DNA of 64,000 nucleotides from Dryococelus australis (lineage: Eukaryota; Arthropoda; Insecta; Phasmatodea; Phasmatidae): assembly GCA_029891345.1 (NCBI GenBank), contig CM056993.1:112024623-112088622 (forward strand), in the 5' to 3' direction. Shown piece by piece: positions 1 to 12,700 of the stretch. Below the pieces are notes generated by a model. That model had not been told where the DNA came from. It did not search any database and saw nothing but the letters and a program-made list of their open reading frames with translations. Each line of letters opens with the position of its first letter. Position 1 is the first letter of the stretch. Both the position numbers and the translations under genes were made by a program.

Positions 1-1156
1 TGCCTGTTGAATTGAAGAGCAAGTGGAATAATTAAGTAACTATGAAAACAACTGAACCCTAATTGAAGTGTGGTTGTCCTGAAGAAACTAAGTGGAAACT
101 ATAGAGATAAATGTTGTTTGACAGCAATGTTAAGGGAGGTTGGGGAGGAATGTCAACTCTTTGGGGCAGCTTGGGTACTTGAAGATATTGGGCGTTTGTC
201 ACTGGTAATTGCTTGAGGGTTCCTTGTGAGGAGGATGGCAGGCAGAGAGCTTCAGCACAACTTGAGTTGAAGCGAGCTGCTGAGAATCAACTCTGGTTCT
301 TGGGGGTGCGCAGCCTTATGTACAGGTGGTCGGGTACCCTTAGGTCCCGTCTTCTGTCAGGTTTCTTCAATCGGCTTGGCTCCTCTCTTTATGGGCTGCA
401 CTCTCGGGGATGGTGAGAAGTTGGGGTAGTTTCATTGAGAGCAGGCAGTATGCACCGCTCACTTAGGGGAAACTCATACTGCTGGCTGGTATCCCTGCTC
501 ATGGGATTTAATTGGCGAGGCGACTTGCGTGACTGATGTTTTAATGCAAGATTCGACTCTCCTGGTGCCGTTCTTTTTCCAAGGAGAGAGTTAGCTGGCC
601 TTGGAAGTAGCCAGTGGGGGTCTGTATCTCTTCTGGGGTATGTGGCGTGCACTTGATGATACGTAGTCTGCAAAAAAAAAGAAATAGGCAAAATAAGTGT
701 CATCCATCAGTGCTTTGTACTAGTATTTTTCTAGTGTTGATTGTGCATGGTATTGTATTTATTAGGGTGGTAGTTTGAAATTTGCATACAAATAAAACTC
801 TTTTCTGATATATTTTATAAGTTTTTAATATTTTTGTTACAGAACCTAGCTGGCTTTATTTATACACTCTCAAGACCACAATGTTAAGGGCTGCCCAAAT
901 ATAAAAGCCACTTATTTATGTAAATTTAGAAATATATAAAAGGATAGGAATTCAAGTACTAGACCATGGGTACATGAATTCCTGTTCCTTTATATAGTTT
1001 TAGTAGCCTAGCGGCCTATTTGATTTCTTAACTAGCATGTTTATTTTAATTTATGTATGTCTCTGAATCCACTTTGGGCATCAGAAATTTTTTACGAGCC
1101 CAACTGAACAGGGTTCACCAATGAATGTTCCTCAGGATTTGTCTTTAACAGATATG
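1..1156. other. Upstream intron sequence, no gene recognised
   Basis: AT-rich non-coding sequence left of a piggyBac element. The block at about 160-660 is somewhat richer in GC and contains open stretches on both strands, but their translations show no domain I know and have no splice or codon signature. I infer that it is intron of the dynein gene, because the first visible dynein exon begins mid-codon at 4807 and so needs an exon further left. Confidence 0.5.
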
Positions 1157-3677
1157 TTAACCCTCTATCGGGTACAATAGATCTGAGAGATATGGATGAC
1201 TTTGTTTTGACTTGTAGTTTTGTAATGGGGGCTGTGAGTCATCTCCCCTTCCCAGTACCTTCTTGCGACACTTTCCACTTCCGGTCAGTGCTGTTCTAAC
1301 CTCGGGCCAGTTAACACATTGTGATCTGTGTTTCGGTTTTATCTGTGAGATACATTGTGCCTTTGTAAGTAATATTGTTGGTATCTGCGAGATACATTGC
1401 GACCTTTCGAGAGCACATGACTGCAGTGTGTGTGTATTACTAAAAACACGTGTTAACTCTGTAAAATGGTGGCAACGAGGAAATATTTATGACATGAACA
1501 ATCCAAATGATTATCAAGCTGTTATGAATATGTTGTTCAATGAAAGTGAGGACGATGATTATATTGGTGATCAAAGTCTTACAGATGCCGTAGATGAAGT
1601 AGAAAATCGCCAGGAAGAGAGTGATTCTACTCAGGATGATACTGATGAAGAACTGCAAAGTAATAGCAGTCACAATTATGACATGGGGAAAGACAAAGTT
1701 ACCAAGTGGAAGAAAATAAGATCTGTACAGAATAGAAGAACAAGATCACACAATCTACTTACACAGCTACCTGGTGTAAAGGAATATGCCATAGTAGCAA
1801 ACGTGGTATTCGAATCCTGGAACTTACTTATAACAGACAATATACTTGACATTGATGTTGATTGTACTAATCAGTACATTGAGTTAGTTGCAGATAATTA
1901 CAGTCGTGAAAGAGATTCAAAATGCACAGACAAAATTTAAATAAAGTCTCTCGTAGGGCTTCTTTATTTAGCAGGAACACTCCGCAGCAATCTGCAAAGT
2001 TTAGAAGAGTTGTGGGGCTCAGATGGAGATGGTATTGAAAAATTTCATGTTGTGATGAACTTGAAAGGTTTTAAATTTCTGTTTCATTGCATAAGATTTC
2101 ATGACAAAACAACCCGTGAAGAAAGAAGACAGAGTGACCGGCTTGCTGCTGTTAGAAACGTTTTCACATTGTTTGTTGAGAATTGCCAGAAATCTTACGC
2201 TTTAGGGGAAAATGTAACAATCAATGAAAAGTTAGAAGGATTCAGAGGAAGATGTGGTTTCAGGCAGTAAATCCCAACAAAATCTTACAAATAGGACATT
2301 AAAATATTTGCGTTGGTTGATGCCAAGATGTACTATTCCTACAATCTTGCAATGTACGCAGGGAAACAACCTGAAGGAGAATACTGCACAAGTAATAAAC
2401 CAGTGGATGTTGTGAAGAGACTTGCACAACCAGTTTACAAGAGTGGATGAATCATAATGTGTTCAGTGACGTGGATTTAGTAGAAGACTTGCAGAAAGGA
2501 AAACTGTCTTTTGTTGGAACTGTGAGAAGGAACAAGAAACAACTTTCACCAGAATTTGTTTCAGTAAAAGGAAGACGAGAAACATCCAGTATTTTTGGAT
2601 TCAAAGAAAATGCAACTATTGTGTCTTACGTTCCAAAGAAATCCAAAATATGTTATTATGATCTCTAGCTTGCATTTTGATGATGCCATTGGTAAAAAAA
2701 CAGGGGATTGAAAAATACCTGAAATAATAACATTTTATAATTAAACTAAATCTGGAGTGCACATAGTTGACAAACTGTGCGCGACTTACAACGTTGCAAG
2801 AAACTGTCGCCGATGGCCAATGGTCATTTTATTTGCAATGGTCAACATAGGCGGCATAAATGCACAAGTAGTATTAATTGGAAATGTGAATGAACTGAAG
2901 AGCAGACAACATATTTTGAAAAATCTCTCTAGAGATTTGGTGGAAGAACACCTTACTTGCAGAAGTGTCATGACAAGAGGAATTCCCTGTTCTCTTCAAC
3001 AAAGTCTCCAGAAGTACAGACCACCATCTGAACATGAAGAAAATCTAAGATCACAAGGAAACAAACACAAGCTCTGCATAACTTTCTCACATGAAAGTAA
3101 AAAGAGAAGAGACTCAAAATATTCTTGTGTAAATTGTAATGAATACTTTCGCCTGGAGCATGCTGTTATGATTTGTAAATTATGCTACAGTCAGTCTCGC
3201 TCCGACAATAATGGTTGTGTCTACTGTAATTTCTAGAAAATTTGTCAGGAACACACAAACTTGCTTTCATAATTTGTAAAAATGTTGCAGTAACTTCTGG
3301 ACTTACAATACTAAGTGAAATAAAGATTGACCTTGTTTGTGTGTTACTTACATGTTATATGTCTACTTGTATATATCTTTAATGTCCATAAAGAAACACA
3401 TGTCATAAATACAAATCTAGTTGCCATTATATAACTAAAGACAAATTTTGTAATCTATTGTATGAGTTTTGCAATGCAGTAATTTTCTTATGTATTTTAC
3501 TAAAGCAATTAAAAAAAAATTCTAAGAGATAAAAAAGACATAAATTAATACAATAATATAATTACTTAACAAAAAATAAAAAACCAATATGAAAAATCAA
3601 AGATTATATTTTTGTATCCACTAGATACATTGCGCCTCTTTGTGCTCGAATCTGTATTGTGCCAGATGGAGGGTTAA
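1157..3677 (+). mobile_element. piggyBac-family DNA transposon, decayed
   Basis: The element is bounded by TTAA at 1157-1160 and 3674-3677, the target site piggyBac duplicates. Just inside are imperfect inverted repeats: CCCTCTATCGGGTACAATA on the left, and on the right a sequence whose reverse complement reads CCCTCCATCTGGCACAATA. A subterminal motif GATACATTG occurs near 1349, 1391 and 3624, as expected of ends with internal transposase-binding repeats. The 2.5-kb length suits a full-length autonomous copy. The enclosed transposase is broken, so it is presumably immobile. It sits in the intron upstream of the first visible dynein exon, beside a tRNA-type SINE segment. Confidence 0.93.
1494..3236 (+). 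pseudogene. piggyBac-like transposase (DDE_Tnp_1_7), broken
   Basis: The likely start is the ATG at 1494, followed by an acidic N-terminus (NESEDDDYIGD) that is usual for the family. The first frame ends at 1940. The catalytic domain then continues in other frames: 1940-2270 (GLLYLAGTLRSN, then NVTINEKLEGFRGRCGFRQ), about 2275-2440 (ALVDAKMYYSYNLAMYAGKQ, KPVDVVKRL), 2447-2668 (GTVRRNKKQLSPEF) and 2757-3236 (VDKLCATYNVARNCRRWP). The C-terminus has the cysteine-rich finger (CVNCNEYF, CKLCYSQ, CVYCNF) that binds the element ends in this family. At least three frame changes or stops separate the blocks. A possible polyadenylation signal AATAAA lies near 3320. The protein would have cut and pasted DNA at TTAA sites; this copy cannot encode it intact. 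Confidence 0.92.
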
Positions 3678-3689
3678 TGACTGAATGCG

Positions 3690-3790
3690 CTTTCAAGAAA
3701 GCCTGGGTTCAGTTTCCAGTTGAGCCAACCTGATTTTAATTTTTCCTTGGTTTATTTGCTAAAACACTGCAGACAATTGTTGGAATGATT
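3690..3790 (+). mobile_element. tRNA-type SINE segment
   Basis: A box-B-like GGGTTCAGTTTCC at 3705-3717 is followed by the tail GAGCCAACCTGATTTTAATTT and a run like TTCCTTGGTTT. That layout matches the better-preserved SINE at about 13.02 kb. The box-A half should lie across the adjacent piggyBac TTAA, so the piggyBac may have jumped into this SINE. Confidence 0.5.
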
Positions 3791-4806
3791 CATTACTGCA
3801 GGCCACAGCAGATTTCTTCCCCATTTCTGCTTTCCTGAGCAATTTTCTGTCTCTAATGATCTCCTTTTAATGAGACATCAAGCCCCACCTAACCTACTTT
3901 CAGGATGTGTCTGTTCTGGAGAGTTGCAGTCTTAAGAAGGGTGGGGTTGGGTTTATAAAAGTAAAATTACCTAATATCATCTGTGATAAGTAAAAATGCT
4001 GTTTTTGTTCAGTCTGTGAACTCAGTTTTGTGCCTGGAAAATCACTGGCGGACAACAACTCTCAGAGTAGTGCAGCAAGAGTAATGTTGAACCATCTACA
4101 AATACCTACTCTAGATCTGTAGAAGTATGTATGGAACTGAAGTACATAAAACAAAGTACTATTGCACTACAGTTTCTTTTAGCATTATATAATATAGCCT
4201 TATCGTAAATTATAGTGTGATAAACCTGTACGACTTAACTTCATTGCCTATGTTAATTGTTATGTCATTTGAGCTACCCACCCACTCCCTTCAAGGTGCA
4301 GCAGCCACTTCATCTGGCTTATTGATTGTCCATCCATAAAGGCAATTTTCAACAATCACAGTTGCTAATTTTACTGGAAAGTGAGAGTAAATTGAAACTT
4401 ATTTTAAGTTATTGTAACATGCTGCATAATACCAAACAAAACTTTTGCCAAGGAGGGGCTCAAGCTCCTAAATGACCCCTATTCCATTCCCACAATGAGT
4501 ATACATGCTGTTGGCTGCCCATTCAGTTCAGCACAGATAGTATGAGAAGAAATTTACCCAGAAGGTTGATTTTTGTGATGGTGGAGGTGTGATACAGCCA
4601 AGAGTATAGGTTCTCCTAATATGGTTTTTGAAGGTCTAGGACTGGATGATTGTTTATGTAGTCAGCGATCAGCTCTTATAGCATATACATGTTAATTTCT
4701 CATGAATTTGATTTATTGCAGTGCTAGTAATATAATCAATATTTAATTCAATACTCTTTCTTTAGTAATACTTTTTTTTTAATAATGACCATTATATATT
4801 TTACAG
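3791..4806. other. Intron, no recognisable feature except the splice acceptor
   Basis: AT-rich sequence with no open frame of note. It ends in a pyrimidine/AT tract and TTTTACAG at 4799-4806, the acceptor used by the first dynein exon. Confidence 0.6.
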
Positions 4807-4930
4807 TGACTTTGATGAAAATGCAGATGATTTTACTTTGGAGAAAGTAATTGCCATAAGGCTGCAAGATTTTTCTGATGAGATCAAGGATATATCAAAT
4901 GCTGCGACAATGGAATTGAAAATTGAAGAG
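4807..4930 (+). CDS. Dynein heavy chain (axonemal type), exon A of five seen
   Basis: Follows acceptor TTTTACAG and ends GAAGAG before the donor GTTAGT. Length 124 nt: one base completing a codon, then 41 codons, leaving phase 0. The translation contains ENADDFTLEKVIAIRL and SNAATMELKIEE, the stretch that leads into the dynein linker domain (DHC_N2), where axonemal dyneins carry a FTLE...A(A/T).EL.IE pattern. Axonemal dynein heavy chains are about 4000-4600 residues and are ATP-driven minus-end motors of cilia and sperm flagella. The preceding exon must end with two bases of a codon and lies outside the window. Family is firm; the subclass (inner or outer arm) is not. Confidence 0.93.
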
Positions 4931-6050
4931 GTTAGTTATTATTTACAATTACAACTTATTTATTTGCTTCTGTTAAACAGTGTTGCTGATGACTGAATTT
5001 TCTGTACTGTATTGATTTAAGGACCATAGTATAATGCTGCAAATATAATAATGTAATATTCTTGAGCTAAGTAGTCATACAAATTAGAACTGTGCCAATT
5101 CAAATTGACTTCAGCTAAATTTTCCGATGTTGACCAAATCTGTGCTGCTGACGATGTATGACTTGCAGATAATTTTCTGCCCATTTGCCAGTTATAAAAT
5201 GTTGCTGTAGTGTTGTGTTAATCTTCAGTATAAATAATTGTTATGTCTTGCTTTTGTGAACATTGAAAAATTTTCTCGTTAATGAAGCGCACTTTCACCA
5301 CCAGTACCCATCATCTGGAAATGACAGTCTCAGTAGAAAATATACACAACTTCCACTGTTTTTTTCAAACACAGTTTTTGCCCTAAGCTTCACCCTACTG
5401 TGTGAGATACAAATCTGCCAGCTTGGCATTGACGAGGGTCAGAGTATCAGGGGGATTGGAAAAAGCATTTGCGGGGAAGGGTTGGGGGGACTGTTTCTAC
5501 AGCCGCCCATCAACAAAAGCTGTAGATAAGGGGTAAAGTAGTCTTTCCATATTCTTCCTGTGAGTGGAAAAGGGTGGGCAGTGGAAACAGCTGCCTTCAC
5601 TTCACATCAGGCATATGTTGTCACCTTACAAGCACAAGTGGAAAGGCCGCTTGAGAGGAGCCTTTCTTTTCTTAACGTGGTTGACTGTTTGAACTTTATC
5701 AAGTACAGAATATGCTATTATTTTCTGTGATGTATTGCACCCATCTACACCAGTAAACCGGATGTTGAAGTCTGGATGGAGATCAAGTCTGCATAAATTG
5801 CCTGTCAGCATGCATCAGGTTTTTTTTTTTGGTCTCTTGAAAAACTATCTGTACAGGTTATATTGTATCTGAGTTTTAACTTATGTTTACATTTAAATAT
5901 TTTATTATGTATTTCAGTTATAAAATACTTTCCCACAGTACTCACCATAAAAAATTGTTATATCAGTTTTGTATTTTATATCAAGTTATGTGTACGTGAT
6001 ACAGGTGAAGTTTTGTCTCTATAGTGAACATATAAATTGTTCCCTTTTGA

Positions 6051-6760
6051 TTGACGCGTGACGTCCTTTCTGACATTACTCAAATGACTTTATGTCATCA
6101 GCACGTGCCTTCACGTCACCCCAGGCGAGGTTTAACCACTGAACCACATCTGTCAGACCAGACTTTCTACAGGATACGCCCCTTGTCGTGGGGGCTATTA
6201 CATATACGTCAGGTTGTACGCTTCACTCTCCTTCAGAAAACACGCTCGCATCTGCGAAGTGTGAATAAACCACCGGCCGAGCGGCAGAGACCACGAGCCA
6301 AGTTCAAGAAGTTCCAGGGCGTGCCAAGGGATGACATCCCTATTGCTCCAGCCGTCAGCAGACGCTGCCTGGTTCCGCCTACTAGCAGACTGCATTACAG
6401 CCCACATCCTCAGTTGAGCGCGGTCTAGCAAGGTATATGTCCGAGTGCTGCTAAGAATCCTCAGCCTGTCTCCAATAGCTCGCTCCACAACCTCGTGTGC
6501 TGGGGCACTCTACTGACAACCAGGTCCTCATGACCTACCAGAAGCTCTTCAGCAGGTTTGAAAACATCTTCCAGACCTTCCAGAGGCTCTTCCCCAACAA
6601 CCCTCAAAGAAGTCGTTGACCCCTTTGCCTTGCCTACCATTCTGGTAACAGCAGCCACCATCACTACCCTTCTTGTAGTGGTACGCACACCCCATTGCCC
6701 TTCTGGTACATGGCCCCTGCAAGTCCTTTCTGGACAACTGTGTTAGGATAGTTAGGGTGA
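6051..6760. other. GC-richer patch of unknown origin in intron
   Basis: Open stretches occur on both strands (for example 6051-6428 on + and 6461-6688 on -), with proline/arginine-rich translations and none of the transposon or host domains I know. The base composition jumps relative to flanking AT-rich intron, which suggests an old inserted element (LTR or untranslated retroelement part). I cannot name it. Confidence 0.3.
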
Positions 6761-8040
6761 GTTGTTTTCATAGCCACCTAGCTGATTCTACCTTGTTCAG
6801 GATAGACCCAGGTCCCCTTCACCTGGCTAACATAGATTTACTTCTGTTAAACTCTTTGCTAGTTAGGAGGTAGTACGGGCCACTGTAGAGGGGCCAGAGA
6901 AAACACGAATAAACAAAACACAAACACAAATCATGCATTGTATGTGCAGGATTTAAAGTACACAATACTTTAACTGATATTTATGTTGCACCGAGTATAT
7001 GTAATTCACGGCGCATCGCGTATACACAGCCAGCGCCGATGCTGGTGCCAGGTTCGGGCGCGTTGGGCGGGCGACATAGATAAGTGGTGTGTAGTTGTGT
7101 GTGTTGCTTTCTCAACGTGCATCACTCAGACCCGTCCTTTTGATAGCAGAGTTAGTTGAAAGTTTAGAATGCAATGCAATAAAGACTATAATGGGACTTT
7201 AAATGAGGCAACCTGGCCTTTAAACAATACAGTACAATCTCTATTTCTAGGAGCTTATTTAAATTTTATGGACTTACACAAACACACACACGTACACGTA
7301 CACACAAAAAAGTTTAAAAGTTAGGAAATGTTAAGTTCTTTGTAAACATTTAAACATCTGATCTGAAAAAAGTAAGAAAAGTTAAACCGTTCCTTTCTTG
7401 AAAATATTTTTTCAATATTCATTTTTCTTTGGCACCAGGACTGATGTTTTTGTTGATAACACACCATGCTTGTAATTTTGTAAGTTGTCATTTTGTAAGT
7501 TTCACTTCGGATGTTTTCGACAGCCATTTGTTTAACACTCACAGCAACACTTTCTTGCTTTTTAAAACATACCTAGTGTATTTTGTGAACAATCGTTTAT
7601 TTTAAAAAACATTCTATTTACACATTTGCATGTGTTTTGAAGGTAAAAAATAACATGGCGCTTTGTTATTTTGTATTTTTGCTAACATCCGTAAGATACA
7701 AAATACGAAATACCAAATAACAGAACACGCTACCATTTTTGCTTACAAAATTGGGTCACGTAATCATTTTGTCAACAAAATCTTCCATTTCGGACACTGC
7801 ATTTAGGTGTGGCGGTCAGATACACACTTCACAATGTGCGGAAAGCATGACTCATGCAGGTCTATGTGACAGGCTGCCAATTTAGAAAGATAAACATCGG
7901 TTCATGCGGCACGTACATGGTACCGCTGCTTGTTAAATGACACATATTACAGCATCTCCTTGCTGCAGAAGTTACAGTAGACTTTGAGAAAAGTAAAAAA
8001 GCTGCACTGATAAGCCAAAAACCGGTTCTCCTCCATTGTT
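6761..8040. other. Intron sequence without recognisable genes
   Basis: Includes a GC-rich patch around 7010-7080 and a short CA/CGTACA run at about 7275-7305. No coding or structural pattern beyond these. Confidence 0.4.
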
Positions 8041-8125
8041 TTCTGGGGATAGAGGTTAGGGTGCTGACCACCCTCCTTGGTTCTTCTGAAGAGAGGGGAG
8101 TCAAACCCCAGAGTGAGGCAGATGG
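8041..8125 (+). mobile_element. tRNA-type SINE fragment
   Basis: Box-A-like GATAGAGGTTAGGGTGCTGA (about 8048-8067) and box-B-like GGGGAGTCAAACCCC (8095-8109), the internal RNA polymerase III promoter layout of tRNA-derived SINEs. A related copy lies at 21.2 kb with the same AACCCCAGAGTGAG tail. It is not a tRNA gene: no cloverleaf can be drawn. Confidence 0.55.
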
Positions 8126-10215
8126 CGATTGTTTCCCGCCCAGGGAGCTAGATCATTCTCACAACTGGAGTTGTCAATAGGTGGGATGCCAGCTGTCCGT
8201 GGGTGTATGAGTGGTAATATAATGATAATGATAATTAAATGGGGTGACGGTGGCGATGGGTGATCTGGCCGGCCATACAGGGGCGATCTGCAGAGGCCTA
8301 GAGGGTTGTTGTGTGGGAATATAGTTGGCGTGGGAGGGGTTTGCTTGAGGTTTGGGGACGACCTTAGGCAGGAGTCGAACCGTATAATTTTCCCCGAAAC
8401 CAACTTTATTAAACAACAATTAATGGGGGTCTTCTCTGGAACTACCTTGGCAGGAGTAATATGTGCTACCAGAGCCAAAGCCTCTGTTTATGCTGTGTTC
8501 CCTCCGGGTCATATTCGGGCCAACACGCGCCTAAGAGATGATCTAGCAGAGATTCTGGTGTGGGAGGTAAAAGAGATGAGTCTGGCCAAGGTGTGCACTC
8601 AGTTTTTGTCGTTGGGGGTTCTACCTGGCTCGTGATTTTGATAGTGGTTTGGGCTCTAAGCTCTCTTTTTATAGCACAGCATTCTCTACACCTTCTACTT
8701 CACTGTATTCCACCCATCTTAGTATACATCTGTTTAGTCCCGTGACCTTTACGCCGACATGCAGTCCTGGGGGCATGGCTTATGCAGTCACACCTAAAGG
8801 CCCTGATATGCAGACATGCAGTCTGTTATTGGGACGTCACTGGAGGTAGACGTGGGAACACCAGAAACCCAGGAGCATCGGCATGTCGTTTGCAGACTAA
8901 GGCTTTCACAAGCTCCGTCTCCTGTATAGTCCGGTGCACCTCATGGCTAGTCTCCAGTGGGTTTTAATTACAGAATCTGACACAAATTGTACTGTCACAC
9001 TGAAAACTATACTGATAATGACACAGGTACTAAACATAAAATACTGGTAAATGGACAAATTAAAGTTTATGTAAGTTTTATTACGATATATATTAAAGGG
9101 GAAAGCCCCAGCTAATCAATTACAGAAAATAACTAAATAGCTAAATATGTAATTTATATTATTAACGCATGAAGCCTGGAAAATTAATAAATAAAAATAA
9201 TATACAGAAATAAATCTACGGGAAAATATGCAACTTTGCAGCGTTTCCTAATTTATTGAAATTTATTTAGGATGTAAACTAAGACCATTTATCGCGGAGT
9301 CATGGAAGTTGGCTGTGGTAAAGGGTGCAGGGTTCAGGAGTGGGATTACCTTTGGAGATGTTGCTGCCCTCACGTTCAGGTGGTGCAGTGGTGGACGAGC
9401 CTTCTCCAAGCTGCAGGGATGTTGCAGTCTTCGCAGTCTGTGGCGGAGGATTGAATTCTTCTTGCTGGCTTCTGGAGGTTGAGCTATGTCACAAGCTCTG
9501 GAGCTGAGCCGTGTCGCAGGCTGAGGAGAGGAGAGATGTCTTCTTGCAGACCAGGGAGTTCTCACTGACCTACGCAGCCGGTGAACCTGGCGTCTCTGCT
9601 GGAGCGTGGTTCTGGACTTCCTTATATACGAAAAATTCCTTGATCAGCAATCTTCCGGGGGTGCGGGGTAGAGTAGCCTTCCAACGCAGGGGTAGGTTTA
9701 TCAGGGTGGCGTCAGTGCCACTCATTTCTTATCTCCTTGCTTGGAGGCGGCGACAAATTGAAACACCTCTTCCTGAGGCTGGTGGGTTATGACATCACAA
9801 GGTCGCAAGGGTGCTGCCATCTTGTGGATTTATTGGAATTTCTCTTGCAGCTAAATAGTAGGGTAGTGGTTAATCAAAAATATTTTATTAATTGTGGGGG
9901 TAACGTTTGCATGCAGGATTTTGGGCGGGCCGTACATTTCATAATTAAGCATGTAAATTACTTTTACGTCTGTGGCTGCCCAACACATGGAGTCTCCTTG
10001 TTAGATATGTGAAATTACCTTGCCAGTGTAACTGGCTTGCCCCGAGCTCACGTTGCTTGAGATGGGGCGAAGTCGCTCGTAGAGCGCATATCTGTGACGC
10101 AGCATGTTGGCATGCGTCAACTGTATGTGGAAATTTTTTGTTATTTCCAAATATTCAATTTATACTGAATTATCAATGAAAATGTGGTATTCGCACAACC
10201 GTACTCATTAATGTG
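8126..10215. other. Intron with GC-rich, element-like blocks, unassigned
   Basis: Open stretches of 60-109 codons (such as 8306-8635 and 9511-9792 on +) have no recognisable domain. The block 9260-9830 is clearly richer in GC than the AT-rich sequence around it and ends near a run GACATCACAAGGTCGCAAGG. It could be an LTR or other retroelement remnant, but no partner copy is visible in this window. Confidence 0.3.
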
Positions 10216-10772
10216 TTAATATATATGGTTATTTGGTGAAAAAAGAGGATTTGTCCAACTGGACCCTATCTTCCACACATTCACCAACACCCATAAGTCC
10301 CTGATATTGAGGGTTACATTCTCTTTGATGATGTGTGAATGGCTCAGTCTCACCTTTTTGGATGACATATGGCTTCCAGTTATTTGCAAACCTTCTGAAT
10401 GGCGTTGATGGTTTAGTTGGTTTGCCATATGCATCCACTCAAGTAGTGTACTTGCATCCACTGGGCAGTGTGCTGGATGGAAGTCAGTTATTTGTGGTTG
10501 TTCAGTATGTGGTCTTGGCATCTGTACATGAGGCAGTAGAAATGTCTGTTACATCCACAAAACACAAGTTTGGCTTGGGTGTACTGGGTATCGGTATCTC
10601 ACCAGAGTGGCCAGCTGCATCCAATGTGTGCGGGAGCATTAGAGAATTACTTCCAATGCTGGTTGGTATTCTTTTTCAGGTCGGTGGGTCATATTGTCTC
10701 GTAGAATGCATCATCATGGTAAAACAGTTGACAGTATTGAATAATGGAGACTCTGACAACTGGTTGTTGTAG
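10216..10772. other. Unrecognised open region, both strands
   Basis: The plus strand is open for 145 codons from 10335 to 10772, and the minus strand is open for 101 codons over 10216-10521. Neither translation matches a family I know. The plus frame is hydrophobic without clear signal or catalytic motifs. Being 1.3 kb from a minus-strand gypsy integrase relic, it may be retroelement debris. No function is assigned. Confidence 0.2.
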
Positions 10773-12059
10773 GCAGTTGTCAATGGATAGAAATTAGAAT
10801 GTGTGTAATTGCTTGCCAAATTGGGTTTGCTACAAATGAAAACTAGCAGACACTCTTCCAAACTCATTGTCTTGCACTTGTGGCTAGGCTTAGGCTGGAA
10901 GCAAATCGTCAATTATTACTCTGGTTTGAGCTGCTTCACATGCTGTTTACCTCTTCACTTACCTAAGGGCATTAGATGGGGCACTGGATACAACTAACAC
11001 AGAGATTCGGCATGTCACAAGAGTGACAGGGAAACAAAACTCCCAAGGTTCAGCAAACTAGTCAGCCACACCTGCCTTACATTTCATGGCAAAGTTCTTT
11101 CATTGTCACACCATACACAAATGTCAAACATGGTATGGAGATTCTCCAATGATGAGTCAGTTACAATCCAATATGAACTTTATGGATTTCAGAGAGGTGT
11201 CCAAATATTAATATGCACTTTATGGTTTTCAGAGTTGTGTTCAGATATCGCAATAGTAGTATTAGAATGGAAAAGTGTGTATGTGACTCAAAGATGTTGT
11301 TTTAATTAATAATTTGAATTTCCTTACAATATGCCTAGAAAACTAGAACTTGTCTGACATACATAGATAATTTAATTTGTAAGAGAATAGGGAGTTTTCA
11401 TTTGTCAACTTAATGTTACGTATGATTTGTATGCCACAATGACCAAATTGATAAGTTTGGCATACTGCATTTTTATTTAACAAATGAAATCATGACACAG
11501 AGAAGGGCATGAAACATATTTTAACATTTTTTGGGACTGTTAATATTTGACTGCTTTTACTTTTATTTTTAACTCTGTCAGTGCAAATATTCCTACTAAT
11601 TCTGTTAGAAATAATTACAGAGACTGTTAACCGAGAGATCAGCTTTATTTCTGCCCAAACAAATGTGAGCTAAATTCAGTTGTGTATCTGTTTTTAACTT
11701 AACTGCTGTATTTTGGAAGGTTAATTATAATTTAAATTCCAGGGATATTGTGTTTCTGAATGAGAACCTACTTCACTCCATATGGTTTTAACAGGAGTTG
11801 CATTGTAATGCATTATTAAAATGTGGCAGGATTTGGAAAAAATTATGCCCCTTTGTTAGATGTCCATTGAACTCTGAACAGTCCAGCTTTATAGTGTAAA
11901 TTTTGATGTAACCCCTGGTGAAAGTCTCTGCAGTTGGGGTGCGTTGCATCCACTATTTCTCCCCTTGAGGGCAGGAAAGCAGGGGTCCTCATTATAGGGG
12001 TAATTAACATGGTGCTTTGCTGTCTGCTTTAACTACTCCTTTTTGTAGTAGTAAAAGCA

Positions 12060-12700
12060 CTCTATTTATGGGAAAGTCAGAGAGAGAGAGGTTCAAGTGG
12101 ATGTCGAGGAGGAGTTTGTACAGCTTTTGTGTATAATCAAAGGGTTTCCTAAAACATGTTCTTGGTGACCTACACTACACTCTCTGCCTGGCCATTAGCT
12201 CAGGTGAGGGCTTGTGGTTACAATTTCAAAATCTCAGGTGTTTGCAATCTGTGTATACAGATGAAAAGTGAATGACATATTTTCAGACATAATGTTTTGT
12301 ACATCATGTGTTGCAAACAGGGCTTTCATTTTCTGTATCACATTTATTTTTTGCTTTTTGGTTATCTGAAGTATTTCAATCCACTTGTAGTTGTAGTTTA
12401 CTGCAACTAAATAACTTTCTCCCCATAGTCACAAATATCCACTTCTACATTCTTAAACAGAAGCTCTGGCACAGCATGTGGGACAAGTAGTTCTTGTTGG
12501 GATTTGCTATACAGTTTCTGACACACAGTGCATCTATTCATAAGGTATACTACACTTTGATCATTCACCTCAAAGTAGTCACTTTTGGAGAACCATTCAG
12601 CAAGGAGCATCCTGAAATCTGTGATGTGGAGAAATGTTTTATGAAGCAGCAAGCTCTCCAAACAATGCATAACCCTACAGCAGGTTTCCCATCACCTAAA
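12060..12700 (-). pseudogene. Ty3/gypsy integrase fragment, frameshifted
   Basis: Minus-strand reading from about 12690 gives the end of a zinc-binding domain (NRCTVCQKLYSKSQQ) and then the linker PHAVPELLFKNVEVDICDYGEK, which contains the first catalytic Asp of a retroviral-type integrase. The frame then shifts. About 12420-12180 reads YKWIEILQITKKQK, FEIVTTSPHLS and a stop within the expected conserved Asn/Glu block, and a further shifted piece continues to about 12060. The order matches Ty3/gypsy integrase (HHCC, then rve). No RT, LTR or primer site is found nearby, so this is an isolated, dead fragment in antisense orientation to the dynein gene. Confidence 0.82.

Noticed and set aside
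389-703. 104-codon minus-strand frame as a host gene
   Set aside because: No domain, no splice or promoter context, and composition like surrounding element-derived DNA.
10335-10772. 145-codon plus-strand frame as a membrane protein
   Set aside because: Hydrophobic in places but with no clear spans or homology; the opposite strand is equally open, so chance or retroelement debris is likelier.
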